Positions 26,032 to 35,503 of a stretch of DNA of 64,000 nt are shown in pieces. Each line of letters starts with the position of its first letter. Position 1 is the stretch's first letter. The position numbers and the translations under genes are program-made. The notes under the pieces were generated by a model. That model had not been told where the DNA came from and did not search any database. It worked only from the letters and a program-made list of their open reading frames with translations. Source of the stretch: Natranaeroarchaeum sp042663585 (GTDB taxonomy: Archaea > Halobacteriota > Halobacteria > Halobacteriales > Natronoarchaeaceae); NCBI RefSeq assembly GCF_042663585.1, contig NZ_JBHTAN010000001.1, positions 248,001 through 312,000 of the forward strand. Reading direction: 5' to 3'.

Positions 26032-26575
26032 CATCCTCCCCACCCTAAAGGACGGGGCTTTCTCCTTGAATTTCCGTAACAGGAGGAGTTTTTGGGGCTA
26101 CTGTATATGTGAGGTCCCGACGGAAAGAACAGTATGCGTCCGAGTTCACTCATGCTGTTAGCGCTAGCACTCTCGGGATGGGCAGGGGCACTCATCGCAC
26201 AGGTGAAAGCCATCCGGGCGGATAGTGCGGAGGCAAAAACGAACTGGACAGCAACACGCAATCGGTGTCTGCTTCTGTCGAGCGTCTCGATGAACTCGCT
26301 GGTGCTGAAAACCATGTATCGGTACACAAAACGGCTCAGGCGCTGAGGAACGCACTTGGACGATCCGATTTCGGTGTTCTACCAGGCCTGCTTCGTTGGT
26401 AGCAATGTTAGCTGATTACAGGCGGTAAGCCCCCTTCCTCAAGGAGCCGCCAACGGCGGGGAGTAGGCAGGGGTAGTTCACCGCGTACGGATCTGAGCAT
26501 CCAAACATGATACTCTGGTAAAATGTCCTGTTTCGCATCAAAATGTACATGTGGATTGTTACCGAAGTGCACAGT
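26032..26575. mobile_element. decayed IS200/IS605-type remnant
   Basis: The left side (26030-26075) reads GACATCCTCCCC with a CCCC...GGGG hairpin (26038-26057) and GGCTTTCTCC, typical of haloarchaeal IS605-type ends. The right side (26421-26480) has GGCGG...CCGCC-AAC-GGCGG structures followed by GGGGAGTAGGCA. The inside (26100-26400) has no intact transposase; fragments such as SVERLDELAGAENH appear with a stop in frame. I read it as a MITE-like or deleted element of about 440 bp. Confidence 0.5.
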
Positions 26576-27595
26576 ATGAGGTATTTCGTGACCGGAGCCA
26601 CGGGATTCGTCGGGACAGTCCTTGTGGACCGACTCGTGAGCAATAGCCACGAGGTAATCGCGTTAACTCGCGACAGCACCAATGCCCGCCATCTCTCCGA
26701 GTCGGTTACGGTAATCGAGGGAGACATTACCGACAAGGGGAGCATGCGTGAGGCGATGGACGGCGTTGACGGTGTGTTCCACCTCGCTGCTTGGTATGAA
26801 ATAGGGCCGGGTCCATGGAACGAAAACACTGCCGAGCGTATCAATGTCGACGGGACACGGAACGTCCTCGAATTGATGGACGAACTCGAGATTCCGAAAG
26901 GCGTCTACACAAGCACCGTCGCGGTGTATGGAAATACCGGCGGCAACTACGTCGACGAATCGTATCGTTCCTCGAACGCGTTCCCGACGGTCTACCAGCA
27001 GACGAAATGGCGGGCGCATTACGAGGTCGCGGAGCCGATGATGGAGGACGGGTTGCCACTCGTGATCGCTACGCTGGGGGCGATCTATGGACCGGGGGAC
27101 AAGGACTACGGCGGCACTCCCCGAACTGCCTTTCAGGGACATCTCGAGCAAGACCTCTCCATGGTCCCGGACGATTTCGTGTTGCCGTGGGAGTACGTCG
27201 AAGATACGGCTGCAAACCTCGTTCGAACGATGAATGACGGAACGCCTGGGGAGGAGTACATCATCACCAGCGACCCACGGAGCGTCGCTGAAGTGCTCCA
27301 CATCATCGAAGACCTGACGGATATACCGGTACCTCGGACGGTTCCAGGGACGTTCTTTTACTGGTTGAGCCGTGTCGTCAGTGTCGCCGAAGCGGCTACA
27401 CGACCTCCGGAAGGATTCGAAAGTGAACTGTTGGAGTTCTTCAGTAGCGGCGAGGTTCTTGTTGATAACTCGAAGGCCAGACAGGAACTGGATATCGAGC
27501 ATCGGCCGCTGGAAGAAGGGATGCGAGAGTACGTCGAATGGGAAATGGAGCAACTGGGAATGGAGATGCAGACAGGACGAAAAACGCCCGCGTAA
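26576..27595 (+). CDS. NAD-dependent epimerase/dehydratase (extended SDR)
   Basis: 339 residues from MRYFVTGATGFVGTVL. An upstream in-frame ATG adds 11 residues before the Rossmann strand and is less likely. The GATGFVG dinucleotide motif, DITD, FHLAAWYEIGPG and the catalytic YQQTK (Tyr-x3-Lys) are present, as are GAIYGPGDKDYGG and the substrate-binding C-terminal part. Such enzymes act on nucleotide sugars, dihydroflavonols or steroid-like ketones; the WYEIGP segment is closer to the DFR-like group. No sugar-biosynthesis genes adjoin, so the substrate is unknown. Confidence 0.9.
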   Translation: MRYFVTGATGFVGTVLVDRLVSNSHEVIALTRDSTNARHLSESVTVIEGDITDKGSMREAMDGVDGVFHLAAWYEIGPGPWNENTAERINVDGTRNVLELMDELEIPKGVYTSTVAVYGNTGGNYVDESYRSSNAFPTVYQQTKWRAHYEVAEPMMEDGLPLVIATLGAIYGPGDKDYGGTPRTAFQGHLEQDLSMVPDDFVLPWEYVEDTAANLVRTMNDGTPGEEYIITSDPRSVAEVLHIIEDLTDIPVPRTVPGTFFYWLSRVVSVAEAATRPPEGFESELLEFFSSGEVLVDNSKARQELDIEHRPLEEGMREYVEWEMEQLGMEMQTGRKTPA

Positions 27596-27700
27596 GATCT
27601 GTTCTGTTTCAGTATATGGACTTGCTAAACGAACTGAAAAGATTTTTTGGTCGAGATCGTACGTGATTCGTGTAGTTGCCTGAAAACTGATTAACCACGA

Positions 27701-28654
27701 TCATCTCGGCTTGGTTTCAGGCTCGATATACACCTTCCGGGCATCCGGGTAGGCGTGGGTAATCGCCTCCTCAATACCGTTGATACGGGTGTCGATTTCC
27801 TCGGTACCAAGACCCGAATCGAAGACTACGTCTGCGGTGACAAGCACGTTATCAGGGCCGAAGTAGACAGTCCGAAGATCAATGAGATCTGTCACACCGT
27901 CCGACTCTCGGACGAGCTCACGAAGCCGTTGTTCTTCGGACTTAGGGAGGCTTTCGCCCAACAACAGACGCTTGTTCTCCCACGCCAACGCGACGGCGAA
28001 TCCCATCAACATGATCCCGATAAGCAGGGCAGCCGTCGCGTCGTATATTGGATTGCCGGTGAAATCGGAGAGGAATACGCCGACCAGAGCCAATGCCAAC
28101 CCGACCAAAGCGATAGTGTCCTCGGTAAAGGCTGTGAGTGTCGTCACATTCGACGTTTTCTGGAACGCCTCAACAAGCCCACTCCAGCCGTGCTCATCAA
28201 TGTCGGCTTGCATACCCGCGTATGCCTTCTTGAAGGCCCACCCCTCAAACAGTATTCCACCGGCGAGTACGGTGTAGTTCACCCAGATGCCGGGGAAAGA
28301 GAAACCGAACTGTGTCACAGTCCCAGCCAGTGCAGCCGACTCGTGATGCAGGACAGCGTTGTACCCGTGTTTCGCACTCTCCCACCCCGCAATTCCGAAT
28401 AGGAGCACCGAGACGAGGAAACTGTAAAAGAATTGGGCTTTCCCGTACCCGAATGGATGTGCACGGGAGGCTGACTTATCTCCGTACCGGATGCCGATCA
28501 GCAAGAACACCTGGTTGCCGGTGTCGGAGATAGAATGGTATGTCTCCGAGAGCATCGCGGGGCTTTGAGTGAGAATAAAGCCGACGAACTTCAGGATAGC
28601 AATAGCTCCGTTCGCAACCAGAGCAGCGAGTACGACTGATTTGCTACTTGCCAC
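27701..28654 (-). CDS. cation diffusion facilitator (CDF) family transporter
   Basis: 317 residues with about six membrane helices (for example VVLAALVANGAIAILKFVGFIL and FLVSVLLFGIAGW), then a cytosolic C-terminal domain of about 80 residues. CDF metal-site patterns occur in helix 2 (YHSISDTGNQ, H40-D44) and helix 5 (AFTEDTIALVG). The Asn/Gln after the first Asp is like the ZnT9/MMT-type group rather than classic ZitB. CDF proteins exchange Zn, Mn, Fe or Co for protons at the cell membrane. Metal choice cannot be read from sequence. Confidence 0.9.
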   Translation of the reverse strand: MASSKSVVLAALVANGAIAILKFVGFILTQSPAMLSETYHSISDTGNQVFLLIGIRYGDKSASRAHPFGYGKAQFFYSFLVSVLLFGIAGWESAKHGYNAVLHHESAALAGTVTQFGFSFPGIWVNYTVLAGGILFEGWAFKKAYAGMQADIDEHGWSGLVEAFQKTSNVTTLTAFTEDTIALVGLALALVGVFLSDFTGNPIYDATAALLIGIMLMGFAVALAWENKRLLLGESLPKSEEQRLRELVRESDGVTDLIDLRTVYFGPDNVLVTADVVFDSGLGTEEIDTRINGIEEAITHAYPDARKVYIEPETKPR

Positions 28655-28931
28655 TGGACAATCGTTCGGCCGTACACCTCAAATAACTTTCTCGGTTATT
28701 CGGGCCTTTCCGAGGAACTTGCGTTTCAGCATCTCTTTATTTTCGCATATATACTGAAATCTATACTGAATAGACGGTATCGGTCTGCTGAGCTCACCCT
28801 CTGTATCTTACACGCGGTTTCTTACACGACGTAGGTCAGTCGGTACTCTACGTCGGTATGTGGGTCATGTAGGAGGACTGCAACCGAGTCAGCATATATC
28901 ACTTGCGGGGGACTTCAACAGAGCCACCGAT

Positions 28932-29252
28932 TCAGACCTTTTTGGCTTCCTCAGAATCCCGACTCGAGGAACGCGAATCCATACGTAAATAGGCCCCGAC
29001 GTAGCCGCCAACGCCACTCAGTGCGACGACCATCGACAGCAGCCAGAGCCCCACGTCATACGTCGGTTCCTCTGTCGTGTCTCTCCCGACGGTAACGAGG
29101 AAAAAGGCGCTGATCAGCAGGTTGATCCCGGCCAGTATCGCGGAAAGGACCTGATCGGCTGGCTGTGTGACGAGGAGGGCAATTGCGATGATCAGAAAGA
29201 GAAACCCGGCTCCGACTCGTTGCCGTACGTCGATCTCTCTGAAAACGGCCAT
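28932..29252 (-). CDS. small integral membrane protein, function unknown
   Basis: 106 residues with three hydrophobic segments: VGAGFLFLIIAIALLV, VLSAILAGINLLISAFFLVTV and VGLWLLSMVVALSGVGGYVGAYL. A short basic/acidic cytosolic tail (RMDSRSSSRDSEEAKKV) ends it. It is divergent from the helicase-nuclease operon, with 132 bp between starts. No family recognised. Confidence 0.75.
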   Translation of the reverse strand: MAVFREIDVRQRVGAGFLFLIIAIALLVTQPADQVLSAILAGINLLISAFFLVTVGRDTTEEPTYDVGLWLLSMVVALSGVGGYVGAYLRMDSRSSSRDSEEAKKV

Positions 29253-29384
29253 CTGGAGAGTATCGAATCGACGCTTATAATCCTATCAGGCAGTTCAAGT
29301 GCGCAGAGAATAGTCTGAAGAGACACGAAGACGCTGCGGCGTCGAACGTACGATCTTCCCTCGGTGGCGGTCGGTGACACAACC

Positions 29385-30182
29385 ATGGCACAAACACGAC
29401 AGGGGCAACTTCCCCAGAACCTGACGCTCCACGTGGGCGAGGAGGAAGCGATACTGGAGCGAATTGCTGAGGCGCCAGCACGGACAGAGTTGGTTCTGAC
29501 GCCGGTGGAGCTACATCGACGGAACATGCAGCGGCGGCTCCGCGAGTCACAGACGCCGAAGCAGGGAGTCGAGTTTGCCGATCCGACGGCGGTCGGCGAG
29601 CGGCTACTCACCACTGCAACGCTGTCGGCGAGTACGCTCGACCGGATCGATCGGCTGTCGGTGATCCGCGCGGTGCTTGCAGACGAGGAGGTGTCGATTA
29701 CGCCGCCTGCCGTCCCGTCGGACGCCCGGACAGTCGAGCAGATCCGGACGGAAGTCGAGAGCGTGACCGGCTTTCACCCGGTACGACTCGACGCCATCCA
29801 GGACGTTGCCGAGGGGCTTGTCGCCCCCGTCGACGCCGACGCGATGGAACTCGTCGAGGTAGCGGTCGACATCGAGCGAGTACTCCGACAGCGTACTCCG
29901 AAGGCGGTCTCCGAAGTCGAATCGGTCCGGCGTGCGACGAGGGAGCTGCTCAGGTCGGACGGGGAGGTCTGGGACGCGGCGTACCCGGCGGTAGAGCGTG
30001 TCTCGCTCGCTGGAATCAGCAGCATCCCGATTGCCGATATCGACCTGCTGCACGCGCTCCTGGATTCGACGTCCGTCCCCGTCGATATCTACTGTCGACG
30101 CGGTACTGGGTCGTTTCTCTCGCGCCGCGTGGCCGAGATGCTTGACGTGGCTCAACCGGGAGCAGTGGTGTTCGAGTCGTGA
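29385..30182 (+). CDS. AddB-like helicase-nuclease subunit, N-terminal ORF
   Basis: About 265 residues from MAQTRQGQLPQNLTLHVGEEE; a GTG seven codons earlier is possible. Mostly helical and acidic, with short motifs seen in the N-terminal part of AddB/RecC-like inactivated helicases (TELVLTPVELHRRNMQRRL, SASTLDRIDRLSVIRAVLADE). No Walker A is present. The ORF ends VVFES-stop at 30182, and the next ORF starts at a GTG overlapping this stop and seems to continue the same domain. This is thus either one split gene (frameshift near 30178) or two translationally coupled genes. Confidence 0.6.
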   Translation: MAQTRQGQLPQNLTLHVGEEEAILERIAEAPARTELVLTPVELHRRNMQRRLRESQTPKQGVEFADPTAVGERLLTTATLSASTLDRIDRLSVIRAVLADEEVSITPPAVPSDARTVEQIRTEVESVTGFHPVRLDAIQDVAEGLVAPVDADAMELVEVAVDIERVLRQRTPKAVSEVESVRRATRELLRSDGEVWDAAYPAVERVSLAGISSIPIADIDLLHALLDSTSVPVDIYCRRGTGSFLSRRVAEMLDVAQPGAVVFES

Positions 30183-31450
30183 CGCCAGCGGACCGTCTCG
30201 CGCTCGCGGAGCCCCTCGATGACGCCGACGTACCAGTCGCGGAGATGGAGGCGACGACCCGCCGGGCAGAGGCTCGCGCCGTGATGGCGACCGTCGCCGC
30301 GCTCAGGGGCCAGGGCGTCCCTGTGCGCGATATCGCCGTCGTCGCGCGTGATCTCGACGGCTACGAAGCACCGCTGTACCGGGCGGCGATCCAGTACGGA
30401 CTCACGCCGGTGTTCTGGACACAGCTACGGGTCACGCAAACGCGTCCGTACGCGCTTGTCGAAGCCGTGTGCGAGACGCTCGACGGCGGCGAACCCACCG
30501 CGGAGACGCTCTGCCGACCGCTCGAACACCGATGGAGTCCGGCGTCCGAAACGACACAGCCGTGGCCCCTCGATCCGAAGGACGTCGGGGCGGCAATCGA
30601 GGCGTTACCCGACGGTTCACGAACGCTTACGGAGTGGCGTGACGAACTCGCGGCGAATCCGACAATCGACGAGCGGTTCGAGCGCTACGTGGAGTGGCTC
30701 GACGACTGTCCCGAACCAACACCGGAGGCTGTCACTGACGTCCTCGACGCTGTGATCGACACGTACGAACAGCGCGGCCTGCCCGTGACGAAGGCAATCG
30801 ATACGCCGGCCCTCGCAGAGACCGAACAGGACGCCCGGGCGGTGGTTCGCGTGAAGACGCTCGTCAGGCATCTGGGCCACAAATACGCGGATCGACTCGA
30901 GGAGGGAACTATCGAGCGGTCCTGGAGTGCCGTCGCGGAACTGGCGCGGCTGATGGTCACACAGCGCCCGGGGCGGCGAGAACACTCGAACGCACGCGCC
31001 GTGGACGTCCTCGAAGCGAACGACGTCTGGTTGCTGGACATTCCCTACGTGATCGGCGTCGGACTGGTCGATGGCGAGTGGCCCCAGCAGACCGACAGTG
31101 TGGTGCCGCCGGAACTCCAGGAAGCGATCCTTCGTGGGGCAGGTCGAGCAGGCACGCTTGCGCCACGGGCGGCATGGACCGACGGCCGTGACCGCGATCA
31201 GTTCGACGACACGGTACGGGCTGCCGGTGCCGGACTAATACTGACACGGCACACCGAGACGACTGCCGGAGAGGAACGGCGTCCATCCCCGCTACTGGAG
31301 TATCTCAGCCCCGAGGTCGTGCCGGTCGACGAGCGCCGGCGACTCCTCAGCGACGATCCGCAGCTTCCGACTGCGGTGCAGGCGATGTGTGAGGCTGTGG
31401 AAGGTGAGAAAAACGAGGACCGACGCAATAGCGAGGAGGGCAGACGATGA
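30179..31450 (+). CDS. AddB-like helicase-nuclease subunit, C-terminal ORF
   Basis: 423 residues from a GTG overlapping the previous stop. It holds motifs of the second helicase half in AddB-like proteins: EMEATTRRAEARAVMATVAALRGQGVPVRDIAVVARDLDGYEAPLYRAAIQYGLTPVFW (motif IV-like), then late DVLEANDVWLLDIPYVIGVGLVDGEWPQ (motif V/VI region). It lacks the FeS-nuclease part of bacterial AddB. The stop overlaps the start of the helicase-nuclease by 4 nt (ATGA), so the products are made together. Function as non-catalytic partner of the adjacent helicase-nuclease is inferred. Confidence 0.65.
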   Translation: MTPADRLALAEPLDDADVPVAEMEATTRRAEARAVMATVAALRGQGVPVRDIAVVARDLDGYEAPLYRAAIQYGLTPVFWTQLRVTQTRPYALVEAVCETLDGGEPTAETLCRPLEHRWSPASETTQPWPLDPKDVGAAIEALPDGSRTLTEWRDELAANPTIDERFERYVEWLDDCPEPTPEAVTDVLDAVIDTYEQRGLPVTKAIDTPALAETEQDARAVVRVKTLVRHLGHKYADRLEEGTIERSWSAVAELARLMVTQRPGRREHSNARAVDVLEANDVWLLDIPYVIGVGLVDGEWPQQTDSVVPPELQEAILRGAGRAGTLAPRAAWTDGRDRDQFDDTVRAAGAGLILTRHTETTAGEERRPSPLLEYLSPEVVPVDERRRLLSDDPQLPTAVQAMCEAVEGEKNEDRRNSEEGRR

Positions 31451-34400
31451 GCGAGGAGCCGATCCGTCTCGAGAACGCCCAGCAGGCCATCCGGGAGGCG
31501 TACTTCGAGCACGAGTCGGGACTGTTCACCCTCAACTGCGTCCCCGGGTCGGGCAAGTCCGTCGTTGCACATCACATCGCCGCAGAGGAGATCCTCCGCA
31601 GATACGTCGCAGGCGACACGACGCCCGAGCAACACGTCGCAGTCGTCTCGTTCAACCGGAACGAGGCGTCGAGCATCGTGCCGGAGATCCGCAGCCGTCT
31701 CCGGGAACTCGTTGAACACGACCTCGTCCCGGCTGCAAGCCAGATCTCGACCGCCGAACTCGATCACCTGGTACAGCGACTCAGTCAGGCACCACACGTC
31801 GGGACGATCGATAGCATCCTGCGGGACGTCGTGAGCGAGATTGCGGCCGATCTCGGCTTCGACGAGATGCCAACCGTCGGTAACGAGGCCCGGTTGCAAC
31901 GACTGCACGCGACGTGTTACATGCGGGTTCGCGAAGCGCCCGATATCGCACAGCGGCTCGACAGGCTGGAAGCGGCGTATCCCGACGCCGAGTACAAAGA
32001 CAGTGTGCGCGAGATGCTGACGGCCGCCGTCTCTCACTGTCGGGACCGTCGCCTCTCGACGCGCGAGTTCCGCGCAGAACTCGACGGGACTCTCGAAGAC
32101 GTATACGAGGGAGGTCGGCCGGAATCGTTCGACGACGTCGTCGCCGCGGTCGAACGCTGCATCGGGACCTCCGGCGGGGCGGGCAGGTACGACGACCTCG
32201 ACGAAGGCGAGCGCGAGAGGATCCGCGATGCGGATGCACGGCTACACGACGACTGGCAAGCCCGTCTCGACGACTTCTGTACGGTGTTTTCGGCGTATCG
32301 CAGTATGTATCGCCGACTCCTCCGCGATACTCACATCGTCTCGCATACTGACGTTGCCTATCTCGTCGACGCCTACTTCGACGGTCGTCTCGACGACCGA
32401 TTCGAGGACGTGAACGACGCCCATCGCGAGCGGGTCAGAGCGCGCTACCACACACGGGTGCAGAGCCTGATCATCGACGAGGCACAGGATGTCTCGGCGA
32501 TCCAGCACGCCGCCCTCTCGCATCTTGTCGCAGCCAGTACGCGCGTGTTCTGTGCTGGGGATCTGCTCCAGAGTATCTACCTGTGGCGGCACGCGGACCC
32601 GACGCTATTCGAGACGGCGACCGTCGACGGCACCTATCTCGGGCACGACTGGGACGTCCACGAGCACCGGACGGCGACGACGACATACCGGTGTCGGCCC
32701 GACGTTGCCAGTGCGATCAACGAGATCGCAGAGCCAGTCCTCACGGATCCAACACGCGGGGATATCGGCGACCTGAACGTGACCTATCCGGGCCTCGACG
32801 CCGACCGGGAGCCGACCGACGAAAGGAACGTCCACATCGCCGCGTTCGATCCGATGAGCGCGAGGCCGGACTCCTACGCCTGGGTGGATCCGGTCGACGG
32901 GATCGGCGAGGCAGATATTCTGGCGACGCTGCTCTCGAACGGGCTCGGCGACGGAACGTTCATCGACGAGGACGGCGAGCCGCTAGGGATTACCGTGCTG
33001 TTCCGGTGGTCCTCGAAGATGGAGACCTACGAGGAGACGTTCGTCGAGGCAGGTCTCAGCGTTCGCAACGCCAGCGAGTCGCTGTTCGAGTGTAACGTCG
33101 TCAGGAGCGTTCTCGATGTGTGTAAGTGGCTCGTTGCCCCGATGGCACCGGATCGGACACGCGAGCTCGTGCTGGAGGCACCGCTTGGTCTCGAAGCGCT
33201 TGCGGACGAGTTCGAGGCTCACGAGTGGGACATCGACGCCGTCCGCATGGAGTGTGCGCTCACTGACGAGCACCGGCACCTACTCGATGCGTTTGTCGCA
33301 CTCCGCGAGCGATGCGACAGTTTCCGCTCCCGGCCTGCTGCGGCGTACGTCGAAGACGCCATCGAGCGGCTTGCCCTCCGGGCGGATCCTCACGACATGT
33401 TCGAGGTCGAACCGTCCCGGCGCATCGCCAATCTCGATGCGCTCGTCGAGACGCTCGAGGAGTGGGAAGCCGACGACCAACTCACGCCGGCCGAACTCAC
33501 GGAACTGCTTGACCCGTTCCGCGAGAACGCCCATATCGGGCCGAACCAGCCCAGTACCGCCGAAGCGGACCACGACGTCGAGTTCCGAACGGTCCACGAC
33601 ATGAAGGGGGATCAGGACGACGTGGTCGTCATCGCGAACCCCGGCTTCGATCTCTGGAAGCATGGCCCCCACGCCCAGCGGTTCATTACGCAGGGACGGA
33701 TCGCAGGGCTCGCCCCGCCAACGGAAGCCGATACACAGTCAGTGAATGCCGACACACCCACGGACATCTCACTGCCGCCGTACCGGAACGGTCTGTACGA
33801 TCCGGACGACACGCGGGCCCGCGACGTCGGGCTACGCTGGGCGACGGCCCACTGGTCCGACGATTTCGGCGAGTCGAAAACAGCACCCTCACTCGTCGGC
33901 CCCGACCGGCTTCGTCGGACGGCGGCGAATGAACGCGCCGAAGGCTGGCGTCTGCTCTACGTCGCGCTCACGCGCGCACGTGACCACCTCGTCATCCCAC
34001 TCCCGCGGTCGGACCCACACGAGTACAGTCCCCGTGACCGCTGGCTCGACGCGATGCAGGAGGGACTCGCGTTCACCGGCGACGAGAGCAGTGGCTACAC
34101 CCGTGATACTGCGGCCGAATCGAACGACGACGCGTTCGAGATCGGTATCAACGACGTCACACTCGGTGCCACGTGGTCGAGCGCGACCCCTGCAACCACC
34201 GAGGACGTCGCCATCACCGCACCCCGTCGCGACGCGCTGGCTCCGTGGGTACCCCGGTTCGTCAACCCGAGCACGATGTATCCACTCACCGAGGCCCCGG
34301 AGGAGTACGTGCTCGATCATCTGCTCGGGCGGGCGCTGCATACGGACACGAACGACGTTCCCGAGGACATCCCCCTGCAGTTCGATCGACTGGGACCGGA

Positions 34401-35001
34401 CGATGTCGGTACCTGCTTGCACGAGGTACTGACCAGGGTCGTCGAACGCGAACTGTCGGAGGACATACTGCGATCGGCAGACGGCGAGGTCCGGCACCTG
34501 TTCGACGAGGTTCTCGATGACGAAGCTCCCAGATCCGGCGTCGACGAGCGCGAATCACTGTTTGCGTTCTTTCAGGAGGAGATCCTCGACGAGTTCCTCG
34601 GGTCTGCGCTGTGGGAGCGACTCCAGTGTGCTGTGGACATCGCCGTCGAGACACCGATAGATGGACTCGTCACCATCGACGGCGTCGAGGTGGAACTCCA
34701 CGGAACGGCCGATTTCGTCATAGAAACAGCTAGTGGCGACCGACACGTCGCCGACGTGAAGATCGCCCTTACCGATCTAACGCCGGACACCCGCCGTCGC
34801 TACGAGTTGCAGGTCGCCGCCTACGCGTACCTCTTCGAGCAACACGAGCACCAGCGAAAACACCACCACGAGCAACACCGGAAACAGACTGCACAGGTCC
34901 GTCGGGCAATCGAGACCTTCGGCGTCGAACGCGATACGATCACGTCGTCGTGGCCGCCAGCGGTCGTCGAACGGCGATTGGCCATGCTGCTAGACCTGTG
35001 A
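31447..35001 (+). CDS. UvrD/Rep-type helicase fused to PD-(D/E)XK nuclease (AddA/RecB-like)
   Basis: 1184 residues. Helicase superfamily 1 motifs: Walker A VPGSGKSV (31-38), Walker B IIDEAQD (D344-E345), motif III LLQSIYLWRHAD, motif V HDMKGDQDDVVVI and motif VI LLYVALTRARDHL. A RecB-type nuclease ends it: H992 (GTCLHEVL), D1089 (GTADFV), D1103-x-K1105 (ADVKI) and Q1122-Y1126 (QVAAYAY). All catalytic residues are intact; the usual Glu of the ExK motif is Asp. Such enzymes resect double-strand breaks or degrade foreign DNA. It is the last gene of a three-ORF operon and lies about 500 bp before orc1 and the origin boxes, a position that may be meaningful for repair at stalled forks. Confidence 0.9.
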   Translation: MSEEPIRLENAQQAIREAYFEHESGLFTLNCVPGSGKSVVAHHIAAEEILRRYVAGDTTPEQHVAVVSFNRNEASSIVPEIRSRLRELVEHDLVPAASQISTAELDHLVQRLSQAPHVGTIDSILRDVVSEIAADLGFDEMPTVGNEARLQRLHATCYMRVREAPDIAQRLDRLEAAYPDAEYKDSVREMLTAAVSHCRDRRLSTREFRAELDGTLEDVYEGGRPESFDDVVAAVERCIGTSGGAGRYDDLDEGERERIRDADARLHDDWQARLDDFCTVFSAYRSMYRRLLRDTHIVSHTDVAYLVDAYFDGRLDDRFEDVNDAHRERVRARYHTRVQSLIIDEAQDVSAIQHAALSHLVAASTRVFCAGDLLQSIYLWRHADPTLFETATVDGTYLGHDWDVHEHRTATTTYRCRPDVASAINEIAEPVLTDPTRGDIGDLNVTYPGLDADREPTDERNVHIAAFDPMSARPDSYAWVDPVDGIGEADILATLLSNGLGDGTFIDEDGEPLGITVLFRWSSKMETYEETFVEAGLSVRNASESLFECNVVRSVLDVCKWLVAPMAPDRTRELVLEAPLGLEALADEFEAHEWDIDAVRMECALTDEHRHLLDAFVALRERCDSFRSRPAAAYVEDAIERLALRADPHDMFEVEPSRRIANLDALVETLEEWEADDQLTPAELTELLDPFRENAHIGPNQPSTAEADHDVEFRTVHDMKGDQDDVVVIANPGFDLWKHGPHAQRFITQGRIAGLAPPTEADTQSVNADTPTDISLPPYRNGLYDPDDTRARDVGLRWATAHWSDDFGESKTAPSLVGPDRLRRTAANERAEGWRLLYVALTRARDHLVIPLPRSDPHEYSPRDRWLDAMQEGLAFTGDESSGYTRDTAAESNDDAFEIGINDVTLGATWSSATPATTEDVAITAPRRDALAPWVPRFVNPSTMYPLTEAPEEYVLDHLLGRALHTDTNDVPEDIPLQFDRLGPDDVGTCLHEVLTRVVERELSEDILRSADGEVRHLFDEVLDDEAPRSGVDERESLFAFFQEEILDEFLGSALWERLQCAVDIAVETPIDGLVTIDGVEVELHGTADFVIETASGDRHVADVKIALTDLTPDTRRRYELQVAAYAYLFEQHEHQRKHHHEQHRKQTAQVRRAIETFGVERDTITSSWPPAVVERRLAMLLDL

Positions 35002-35194
35002 ATGTCAGGTTCATCACTGCCGGATCGAGAGGGATAGCACCGACCTGCTTCGGGGGTGGAAGGCAACGACGCAACTGCGCAGTAAAAGGTACATACTGTA
35101 CGCCTGATGGGGGAGACGGTTAACGAGGTCAGCAGAGAAACCGTCCAATATGCATTCCTTAAGATGGGGCACACCTCGAAGTGGAGAGCCCCCG

Positions 35195-35216
35195 TTTTCA
35201 CATCGATGACGGGGGG
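35195..35216 (+). repeat. origin recognition box ORB-L1
   Basis: TTTTCACATCGATGAC followed by six G; one base differs from the consensus TTTACACATCGATGACGGGG of this window. Confidence 0.8.
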
Positions 35217-35226
35217 TGCCGGTGAG

Positions 35227-35247
35227 TTACACTTCGATGCCGGGGTG
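35227..35247 (+). repeat. origin recognition box ORB-L2 (diverged)
   Basis: TTACACTTCGATGCCGGGG: same core with two changes and a shorter G tail, same orientation as ORB-L1. Confidence 0.7.
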
Positions 35248-35260
35248 TATGACGCGCGGC

Positions 35261-35280
35261 ATACACTTCGACGACGGGGA
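35261..35280 (+). repeat. origin recognition box ORB-L3 (diverged)
   Basis: ATACACTTCGACGACGGGGA, same orientation as ORB-L1 and L2. Confidence 0.68.
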
Positions 35281-35341
35281 GTAGCGAGAGAAGTTGTCGC
35301 GTGAGATACAATTGAGTTCGTAGAAGTCGAATCTCCATCAA

Positions 35342-35363
35342 TTTACACATCGATGACGGGGGG
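35342..35363 (+). repeat. origin recognition box ORB-L4
   Basis: TTTACACATCGATGAC plus six G, an exact match to the window consensus, about 140 bp before the orc1 ATG. Confidence 0.85.
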
Positions 35364-35470
35364 TCTCCCCTCGAATGTACTTCGGAGACGGTTCTAACCG
35401 ATTCGAGTCGGACCCGCCGAATACAGGGGGTAAACAGAGTATACCGTGTGTATAAACATCGACGGAGGTC

Positions 35471-35482
35471 AATCTTTTTAAC
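35471..35482 (+). promoter_or_regulatory. TATA element of orc1/cdc6
   Basis: TCTTTTTAACCC centred about 28 nt before the ATG at 35504, predicting a leaderless mRNA. The ORBs upstream make self-regulation by Orc1 plausible. Confidence 0.45.
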
Positions 35483-35503
35483 CCTCCAACGTACAGAACC
35501 TGT

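Noticed and set aside
35163..35186. Fifth left-side origin box in minus orientation (CCACTTCGAGGTGTG)
   Set aside because: Only part of the core matches and the G-run is missing.
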